Source: Acanthochlamys bracteata
Taxonomy: Eukaryota > Streptophyta > Magnoliopsida > Pandanales > Velloziaceae
Length of the DNA: 64,000 bases
Assembly (NCBI GenBank): GCA_019914995.1
Contig: CM034126.1
Coordinates: forward strand, 191,001 to 255,000
Direction of reading: 5' to 3'
The notes below the pieces were generated by a model that was not told the origin of the DNA, did no database searches, and was given only the letters and a program-made list of their open reading frames with translations. The first letter of the stretch is position 1; each line of letters begins with the position of its first letter. A program made the translations under genes and the position numbers. Of this stretch, positions 55,359-64,000 are shown piece by piece.

Positions 55359-58116
55359 ATGGAAGGTTCTTCTTCAATTACTGAAGCAAGACATGGTGAG
55401 AATTTTCTTTTCTTCTTCTCAAAATTTTTCTCGTTTTTGTTTGTAGCGGCTTTTAATCATGGACTGATTTTGTTTTGTTTGAAGAAGAAGAAGAAGAAGA
55501 GTTGGGGATGGAAGATGTTTGGTCTGATCTACTTGCGCTGAAGAATCTCTACAGAATTCTTCTCAACGACAAGAAGAAGAAAAATGTTTCACAAGACCAG
55601 ACCAATTTTAATGTATGTAAAATGGTTTCTTACCTAAATTCGATTTTGACTAATTGAGGATTTTCCCCCAATTTTCATGTCTCTGAATGTCAGATTCGGG
55701 CCAATTGATTCATTTATTAGGCGATTCAAACGATTTCTAGTTCAATAAAACCTGCAATGTCATTCATCTCTAAGAGTTAACTTTAAACATTGATCATCTC
55801 TCTTTTCGTCTGTACTTTTCCTAGAATGATTAACCGGTTATGTTTCAATTGAGACTACTTGATTCCGCTTTGCTTTGTGAGAAATAAGCTCTTGACCCTA
55901 GTGCAATGTCAACATTTTAGTTCTAACAACCTTCGTAGACCGTGTCATAAATTAAGACATGCCTCGATTCAGTAGTATTATCTAAAACATAGATTACAGG
56001 CGTTCTTGCTGCTTCTGGGAAGCATTTCACCGGTGAATGTTTTCTCCGGGAAAAGGAACGAACATTCTAGCCTAGGTCACAATTCTAACTAAGTCTTTTT
56101 CTCCATAGTCCTTTGTTGAATTTGCGATTCAACTGCTGCATTAAAGATGTGATACCAATTTAGCTTTGTTGTTTTTGCAGTTGGATGATAGATCTAGACT
56201 GCTTCTAAGGAAGCTGCTGGATTCTGCAACTCAAGAGGCTCTTCAGTGTCAGTCCAAGGTATAAAATCCTGGCATAACATTTGTACTTCCTCCTTTCGAG
56301 GGGAGATACACACGATTTCTGAGAATCTGATTGCTAGGGAAAGCTGTTATTGTCACCGTTCTGCGAAGAAATTCTTCTATTGATTGTGGTCTCTTTTTGC
56401 ATTGCAATCCAGATTGTTCTTCCTATAGCAAATCCGATTCAATCAGCAGCGTCTCTGGAGGAAGCCAAACCAAAAGAACCACAGAGTTTGGTAGGGCTAC
56501 GAGAACGTGATCCAGACACAAATCGAGAGCCTCAACTGTCTTTCAGCAACTTGCCTGCAGCAGCTGAATTCTCAGCTAAAGAGTATGAGGAAGACATTCC
56601 TGTAGCGAAACCCCAACTATCAGTAAAAGCATGCCCAGTTTGTGAAAATTCATTAAGCATGTCATCAAAGAATTTGCAGAGGAGGCTGCCAAATCCTAGC
56701 CGTCGTGTCCGTCATGATCGTAATCGAGCTTCTATTGGCCATCCATCGGGCAATGCTGCTCCAGAAATACAAAGTATGAACGGCTATCATGTACCGTCAA
56801 GCTGGAATCTGAATCGGGCACGGCCACCTTTTGATTCGGCTCAGTTAGCACCATGTCAGAAACGGAGTCGAGTTGAACCAACAAGTCCACTTGTTCGGGC
56901 ACTCTCAAACAAGAGCCGGAACACTGACCTTACTGATGGCAATTTGAACTGGACCAAGGGAAGCCAACCAGACCATAAGCAAAATGGCAGCAGTATCAGG
57001 TCCACAAAGACATATACAGGACCCCATCCAACAATTGAAACTGGTGGATCATGTCATACGGACCAGAGGGTTAGAGACGGTATTAGAATGTGTCCAAAAT
57101 TTGCACCGGTTCACCATGACGGTGTACTTTATCTTTCAGACAGCAAAACTAAACCAGCAGTTATTCATCCAAGCCGATCAGTTCGCCAACTGAACAACAA
57201 TAGAGGGTTCACCAGACTAGAGAAGCCATCATGCTACGAAGAACGATGTACACCACAGAGAAAGTTGACGCGCGCTGCACCTGTCCGCATGAGACAACAC
57301 TCAAGTCGACTCCTGAATCAAGTTGGGTCAAGAATGTATTCCCCATCGAGTTGCTCGACTCAATCTTGGTCCAGTTCCTCTTCTAGTAGCCGAAGCAGCT
57401 GCTCGTCCACATCTCGGTCCGAACTAAGGGAGTCTGCCCGTACAGTTAACCGTAGATCATCAGACCGCAAGAGACTCGCAAAGGCTGAGATCCTTCCATG
57501 TCGTTCACCGAGCCGACATCTATTGATGCCAACATCCAACTTGGATACCCGTCATCCACGCCGTATGATGGGTCAGCATTTGAGTGCAGGTCCCGGAGTC
57601 AGAAAGCCAACTAAGAATGAACAACACAAGCAACACAAACAAGTACAACAGCAACAAAAACAGCAGAAGGCCAAGATCAAGAATGAGAGCAAGGAAGAAG
57701 TTGCAGTAGGGAGTGTGAAGAAGTTAAAGAACAAGCTGGCACTGGTCTTGCATCACCACCATCATCACCACCATCACCATTCGTCGTTGTGGACTTACAT
57801 CAAAAGTTTACTGCACCACAGCAGCGTCGGCGAGAGGTCAAAAAATATCAATACAGCGGCTGTCGAACATGATCAGCACGGTTACCTGCATGCAATGTTT
57901 GATTCATTGCTGCGGCATTTGTGGGGGACGCGGCAACAGAGGGCAGCTAAGGCAGAGAAGAGAAGGTTGAATAAGACTGCTGCAAGTGGGTTTGGCAAAA
58001 AGAAACTGCACTGGTGGCAAAGGCGGAGGAGAAAAGGCGGCGTGAAGCTGGGCAGCAGTAAGAAGAAAAGGTTGATGCTCGGGTTCAGGAGAAATTGCTC
58101 ACACGGTAGAAGATGA
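55359..58116 (+). CDS. Unrecognised basic plant protein with ten-histidine run
   Basis: Four exons: 55359-55395, 55485-55612, 56181-56258 and 56413-58116. Product 648 residues. The N-terminus has an acidic run (six Glu) and a helical region (WSDLLALKNLYRILLND, then SRLLLRKLLDSATQEAL). The middle is Ser/Arg-rich and low complexity (WSSSSSSSRSSCSSTSRSE). Residues 528-537 are ten consecutive His, followed by a well-ordered region (SSLWTYIKSLLHHSS, HAMFDSLLRHLWG) and a strongly basic tail (WWQRRRRKGG, SKKKRLMLG) that could target the nucleus. An ATG at 55351 in another frame overlaps the chosen start. The long frame of the last exon also opens upstream into the intron (ATG-less region at 56350), which I treat as coincidental. 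Function unknown. Confidence 0.72.
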
Positions 58117-58641
58117 TCATGTGTCCTTCGTATGAAAATCTTTTCATGATGGAATTCAATGATACACAAGGGTTGTGTTTCTTTTTTTACTGAAACTGAA
58201 TTATTAAGAAGTAAATTATTATTGAAAAAATATATAATTTTTATTTTTAAAAAAACTTTGAGCAGTAACTAATTTGTTGTATTTTTTATTAAAATAAAAA
58301 TAATTTGAAAATAAGTGAGTTGTACGAACGTAAAGAATACATTTGAAGAACGTCGTCTCATTGATCCTGAGGCGAAAGATCCATTGCAGCCATTGTTGGT
58401 TATTGCTGCCAACTGGTTAAAAAAAAAGAAAATAGTTATATGGAGGCCCATTTAAAAGCCTAAAAGGGCCCACTACTACAGCAGTTGCCGAATTACTTGA
58501 TGTGGCATACCCTTGATTTTTAAATATAAAGATCATTTAATTATGAGGCAACCTAAATAACGATTATAAATATCTTTCATTCGTTTTGGCGCCAAAAACA
58601 CAGTAACTGACCCCTCGAGATCTTCTTCGCCGCCGGCGCTT
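58117..58641. other. Spacer before ORC3
   Basis: 3' region of the previous gene and the ORC3 promoter. A cggcgccaaaa-like TTTGGCGCC motif at about 58584-58593 resembles an E2F site, fitting a replication gene. Confidence 0.5.
58584..58593 (+). promoter_or_regulatory. E2F-like site upstream of ORC3
   Basis: TTTTGGCGCC, about 50 bases before the ORC3 ATG. It matches the TTTSSCGC consensus of plant E2F factors, which drive S-phase genes including origin recognition complex subunits. Inference from motif and position. Confidence 0.6.
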
Positions 58642-61600
58642 ATGTCTTCCTCGACGGAGTTCGACTTACTGCAGTCTCCCGCCGCCGATTCTGCCAACGA
58701 CTCCAACAACAATCTCCAGGTTCTTCTCTCTCTCTCTTTTGATGAATCGGTTGGTTGTGTCTCCCAATTTCTAGCACGAATTTATCTCTCTATCACGATT
58801 TTTCAGTTGGTTATTTCGGTGAATGGATAGGTAAGCAATTGGTTATTTTGCAGCCATTCTTCGTGCTCCACAAAGCACAGCCGCAGCAGAAGCCGGTGCC
58901 CAAATCTCCGCGATCGAGAAAGGGAAGGAGAAAGATTGGATCACCCGAAAAATATGAATCCAATCAATACGAAATTTCCGTCGACGAGCAACTCCAGGAA
59001 CTCCGGCTTGAAACCTTCCGTCTTGTCTGGTCGAAGATCGAGAACGGCGTTAAGGTTCATTCCCTGGTTTCGAATCCTCTTGATTTTTTGGTTTTTGAAA
59101 GAATTGTTCTTTTAAAGGAATTTATTGGGTTTTTCTTGATTCAGGAATCGTTGAGGGAAATTAGCCTCAATCTTTGCAAAAATGTCCACCAATGGATCCA
59201 GGAATCGCTTTTAGACATTAAGTCTTGCAATCCTGAAGTAGTTTCAGAAATTCAAAAGCCATACCCGCTGATTAAAGAGAGTATATGCAGAAGAATTCCA
59301 ACTGCTTTTATTCTCACACGTAAGTAGCTTCTCTTTCTGAGAATATTATTGTTAGGTTTGCTGTCATTGTTGGTTGCTGATTTTATTTTTCTTGTGCAGA
59401 GAATGTGGAGTTCGTCGATGATCAAAGGATGTTTGAGGAGGTTGGTGACTATTTGAGATCATATGGGTGCCATGTTGCAAATTTATCGGCATTGAATTTC
59501 TCAGGAACATATGGAATTGCTGGCTGTGTTAGGAGCTTGTTGAGGATCTTTCTTCACGAGGCTCAGGATGTAAGGAACTGCTCCTCTTTTTATTACGAAT
59601 TGGAAATGCTTCATTTTCCTGTTTGATAACAGCTCAAGAAACAAGTAACTTTGCTGCTCTTAACATTGAAAATTTTTCTTACTTTGGTATTCTTTCAATG
59701 TTTTTGTACCAATTGGCTTTTGTAAGGATGGAGTATATTTTGTTTTTTTCTGTTCATCAGACAGCTGATATAGCTGTGCTATCTTCATGGTACTCCGAGC
59801 CAAAAAATTATGGTCATCCTGTGATAGTGATCATAGATGATATGGAGCAGTGTGAAGGTTCTGTCCTCTCTGATTTTATCATAATGCTAAGGTACTGGAT
59901 GCTTCCTTTCAAATTATGCAAGCTTCTCTTAATCACAATGCCATTGAGTAGACAAAATACATTAATACTTTCATTATTTCATCCACTTGTATGCTAGCAA
60001 AAAAACTTGTATGCGTGATGTGAATTCAGTAAGTCACAAGCAAGTGAACTTGAACAAGAAAACGTGCAGCCTGGATACCGAAATGTCTGTGAATTAGTCA
60101 TTTTCTGCTTCTTCTATTATTACCATGACATTGGGTACCAATGCTTTTTAGGTGAGGTTTTGACTGACTAATGCTTTCAAGCATTTTAGCATGAGGTGTG
60201 GACCGTGATTATCTGATATGTAATAATAACGTTAGGGAGTTCTAGAGCCAGACGAAAGAGGAATGTCTTTGTCAGTAGATAGGTTATGAAAAACCTTCAT
60301 GAGAAGAACCTCATCTAAACAAAAGTTATATGACAACATCATATGGAACCAGAGAAGATAATTAGATTCTTTAGAAGGAAGAAATGAGCTTGATACCTTA
60401 AGATGCATCAGTTATGGTATATATAGGAGAGAAGGTGCTGCTATTCAGCTTTCACGATAACTCTTCAATTTCAATAATGTACCCTTGCAGAATGATCTTT
60501 GATTACCCATTGTATATAAGCTTATTGTAGTAACAGTTTAAAAGTACTGACTTTTACCTCATTAATGTACTTTCTTTTTTCCTATACTGTGTATTTATTT
60601 CAACTAAATTCATTAATAGTTTGATAGACTATGCTTGCTTTTTCACCAGCCCTTTTCCCTTTGTTTACATTTCTTCTTTGATCATTATGCTTTTCTCTAA
60701 TAGTGAATGGATTGTCAAAGTACCAATTGTCTTCGTAATGGGGATCATGACAACTGTTGACACACCTAGGAAAATGCTCAAGTCAGATGCTCTTCAACAT
60801 TTGCTTCCCTGCAAGTTCTCTGCTCCATCTCGTTGTGACAGAATGAATGCTATAGTAGAGTCTGCTCTTGTGAGATCGTTTTTTGGATTTGGCATCAGCC
60901 ATAAAGTTGCGGTGTTCTTGAAAAGCCATTTTCAGAAGCAAGATGGAACAATAGTTTCTTTCGTTAGAGCATTGAAGGTAGAGCTTCCTTTGAGTTGTTT
61001 GTTTAATGAAATTGTCAAGCGCTTTCTTATAATAGACACTTGTTTATGCAGATTGCTTGCATAAAACACTTCTTGAAAGAGCCGCTTAGTTTTCTTTGTG
61101 AAGGCATGCTGTATGAAGATTCTGAGGTTGTATTTTCATCTTTATAGTCAACGAGGCAGTATTCTACTTTACTTCTGAATTAGGAGTCAGCTCTAGATAT
61201 TTTTATATGGCTGATAAGCCATATTCTATAAAATGCAACATAACCTAAACGGATGACCTGCTCCGAGTTACCTGTAGTTGGTTCCTTTTCAAGATTTCAG
61301 AAACTTAGATATTATTGATGATCCTGGTCTATTCTGTTTGTCCTTATCTTCTACTTATGCTGAATGAAGTTAAAAGCTTACTCAATGCATATGACATCAA
61401 TATGAAAATTTGATTATATAAATGCATGTTCTGAGTTGTTATTGTTATAAAAGTATCTTTATGTGCAGACTTTCTGGCATAAGAAGTACGAAATGCTTCC
61501 TCAATCTTTGCTTACACAAGCTTCTGATTTCCCGTCTTGCCAAAGGTATAATATTGTGCTGTACAAGATTGCTTCATAGAGTACAATTTTGACAAAAAAT

Positions 61601-64000
61601 GTTGAACTGATTGATATAACTGTATACAGAGTAAAACTTCTGAACCACGGCTGTGATACTCTTCCAAAAGCCTTATCACAATTAAGGAGGTTACAAAGCA
61701 TATGGAGTTCTGTTGTTATGGTAGGTTCTATAAGTTCTGTTGCACTTAGGACCAAGTTCTGCTTTTGTTGCTTTATGGCTTTATTGCAACCCATAAAGTT
61801 GTTTGTTGTTTAGAGGATTGCTTTCAATTCAAGTCCATGCTAGTCAGATTGCTAGCTGATGAGCAAAGATTTCTCTTCTATCTGGCACACACATTTAAGC
61901 TTTAGCAACCTTTATCCTATTTACAGTTAATGCATCAATGAGCGAGTCTTGTACAGGATATATAGAAGTAGTGTTATGTTCTAAATGTGACTTTCTTAGA
62001 ATGAGAACATAAAAATTGTGATTCTCTTTACTTTTGAATCTGAGGTAACTCCGACCAGAAATTCTTTTGAGTGGATGCTTTAAATACTGTTGGATGTTGC
62101 AGGTCCACTTTGTTATGTAAACTAAAACTAAACAACATGGTGCACATTAATGTCGATTACTTTCATGCTTTGTGATGATAGTGCTTGTTTGAGGTGGCAA
62201 AGTTTAAGAAGATGCATTTCTTGGACATATATTGTGAAGCTACGGATCCAACATTGTTTAACTCTTCTCATTTGGAATCAAAAACCTGGACCAATCACAA
62301 GGAATTGCAAGGAACTTTCGACTTTGTAAAAGGCGGTTCTATTGCTCAGGCAATACAAAAGACAAGGTAAGCAGTCGTGAAGTTTTTCAGATAGTGCTCT
62401 AGCTGATATCACCTATCTAGGCAAGTTAGTTCACTAACAACACAACATCTTCTTCACATTTTAGTATTTACACTTAAAGGTTAATTGACCATTTACTTTT
62501 GGTTACTTCAGATGGTGCAATCTTCTTCTTCTTTTCTGATTATTTTGTAGGTAGACTCATCATCTAAGTGACATTAGGTAGCTCATTTTTTATATCTAGC
62601 TCCCTTGGTTTGTCTCTGTTCTAATGCCATTTTACTATCTACATAACACGGTTGTAGTCACACAACTTTGGAGTTGTGGTTGCAACTTGAGATGTAAGCC
62701 TGAATATTTCCCTTAAGGGTGATCAGTAACTGTCTCATTCATTTTTATCCGGATTGTCTTTTATTGTATAATAATAAATTATTTTGTTTTTGGACCAGGG
62801 AACTTCCTTTGACATCACTTCAGGCCCTCTTTGATATTTGGAGAGTACATACAGAGACCATTGCTGAGGTACAAGTCTTCACTTCTTAGTTGATGGTACC
62901 CTTCTTTAATTAGACCTAGGACGTTTGGTTTGCACATTAAACTTTTGTAAATCTCTCATCTTTCTTGAAAGTTCTACATTGTCCAAGATATGTTGTCAAT
63001 GTGTTTTCTACACTGTGCTTACAGTCCATGCATATATTTGCATCACAATTATGCAAACCATAGCCATTGTTTTTTGCTTAGATGATTTTATCCCTTATTT
63101 TAATATTTGTGTGATTTTTCTGTTTTTATATAGATTCAGGAGAAGATTGAACAAGTGCATGTAAGTAAGGCATCATCTGGCAGCAATAAAATTTTGAGAG
63201 GGACCTTGGCAAATACACACAAGTAAGTTTTGTAATGTCCCTCCTGACAAAATGGAAGTTCCTATTGAAGTGGCTAAACCTGTATATTATGGCTAAACCT
63301 GTATCACGTATAGATATTCCTGGTATTACCATTTTATCAGGAGTGTTTATAAAAAAAGTAAAGATCTTGAATATCATCCTCTATACTGAGATATGCAATG
63401 AGAGTATGAGACTCTCGAGATTTTGTTATCAACTTCTTTAAGTTAAAATGAATACATGTACTTTTTGATGCACAATAGATATGCTATTTGCTAACTGAAT
63501 GTTAGCATGTCAACAACTAAAATTTGTAGTCAAACAAAAGCATTACAAGGGTGTTGACTTATGTAAAGTGAGGCAGGCCTTACGGTTTCTCTTAACATTC
63601 TCAACTTAAAGCAAATTGGCAGACTGCACGGATCTTCTTAGCATTGTGAACAAATCCATTACAAAGGTTAACATGAAACTCTGACAGTAATCATTGTCGT
63701 TGCTAACGCTATCATTGGAATTGGCATATTTTCTGTAACTCTTGTTACCAGAGACCATACAATGAAAATAAATATGATGATTATCAACTATATAAGATGT
63801 ATCTTTTGGGAAAGTTCTATCACAAGAAACTTGCTAGATATAATGCATTTGCATATGTCTGGCACTTAGATTTGGAACTTTTACATGATTTAGAAGATGA
63901 TAATCCTTGAAAACCACTTCTTGTAAGTTATTTTTGAATTTTTATGTAATTCGTCTTAGCTCTCAAAATAATTGATATTCCTACTTTTTCTAGTTTAATT
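58642..64000 (+). CDS. ORC3: Origin recognition complex subunit 3, 5' part (cut by window edge)
   Basis: ORC3 is a core subunit of the nuclear complex that marks replication origins and loads the MCM helicase. Twelve exons are visible: 58642-58719, 58854-59054, 59145-59319, 59400-59569, 59761-59891, 60704-60977, 61052-61126, 61469-61545, 61630-61720, 62182-62366, 62799-62868 and 63134-63222. They encode about 538 residues without interruption; the rest lies beyond the window. Diagnostic blocks: SWYSEPKNYGHPVIVIIDDMEQCEG (split here: VIVIIDDMEQC is the Walker-B-like AAA+ strand), LSEWIVKVPIVFVMGI, TTVDTPRKMLKSDALQHLL, FLKSHFQKQDGTIVSFVRAL, IACIKHFLKEPLSFL and LRRLQSIWSSVVMCLFEVAK. A lysine/arginine-rich patch near residue 40-65 (PRSRKGRRKIGSPEK) may be a nuclear signal. 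63223-64000 is intron as far as I can see. Confidence 0.9.

Noticed and set aside
56350-56412. Start of the His-run protein inside its third intron
   Set aside because: The open frame runs back through the intron, but splicing from the exon at 56181-56258 gives a continuous protein with a normal start, and the added residues look like translated intron.
63270-63308. Short tandem duplication (tggctaaacctgtat twice) in the last ORC3 intron
   Set aside because: A small local duplication in intron sequence without any sign of function.
1-64000. CRISPR arrays, bacterial operons, tRNA or rRNA genes
   Set aside because: None seen. The repeats are transposon- or duplication-derived, and the gene structures are eukaryotic.

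Overview
This is nuclear DNA from a flowering plant, most likely a eudicot. The genes are split by GT-AG introns of about 70 to 1,500 bases. Intergenic DNA is very AT-rich and full of short inverted-repeat transposons. Almost every protein is a recognisable plant family, and several are chloroplast-targeted. I cannot name the species. All gene models are manual splice reconstructions from this sequence; each joins to an exact multiple of three with intact reading frames unless noted.

Layout: (1) 280-3043, minus: BT1-family folate/biopterin-type transporter. (2) 3.1-7.4 kb: transposon-rich spacer. (3) 7.6-12.3 kb: tandem BAHD acyltransferases, two intact genes with a broken third copy between them. 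(4) 13.4-15.3 kb: chloroplast-type UVR plus SnoaL/NTF2-like protein, convergent with a plastid xylulose-5-phosphate/phosphate translocator (15.6-16.8 kb, minus). (5) 17.9-20.5 kb, minus: the plastid maltose exporter MEX1, nine exons. (6) 21.2-23.0 kb: dead receptor-like cytoplasmic kinase. (7) 23.8-25.2 kb: intronless CDR1-like secreted aspartic protease. (8) 26.5-35.9 kb: four-copy array of small secreted proteins that are stand-alone subtilisin-propeptide (I9) domains, two intact and two broken. (9) 36.1-37.9 kb, minus: dead FEI-type LRR receptor kinase. (10) 41.5-45.6 kb: SH3P1-like BAR/SH3 protein. (11) 46.3-49.1 kb: plastid PotD-like binding protein. (12) 51.9-54.6 kb: protein with five copies of a Cys/His module, each in its own exon, all introns phase 1. 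(13) 55.4-58.1 kb: unrecognised basic protein with a ten-histidine run. (14) 58.6 kb to the edge: 5' two-thirds of ORC3.

The gene set looks like two ancestral neighbourhoods side by side. From memory of Arabidopsis, MEX1, XPT and a BAHD gene lie close together on chromosome 5, while PotD-like, FEI1, SH3P1 and an aspartic protease lie close together on chromosome 1. The FEI relic is therefore probably a gene lost in place after duplication.

The items most worth following up are the Cys/His exon-repeat protein, the I9 mini-protein array, two GC-AG introns, a frame-preserving 72-base intron in MEX1, and a MITE inserted into one arm of a tandem duplication.
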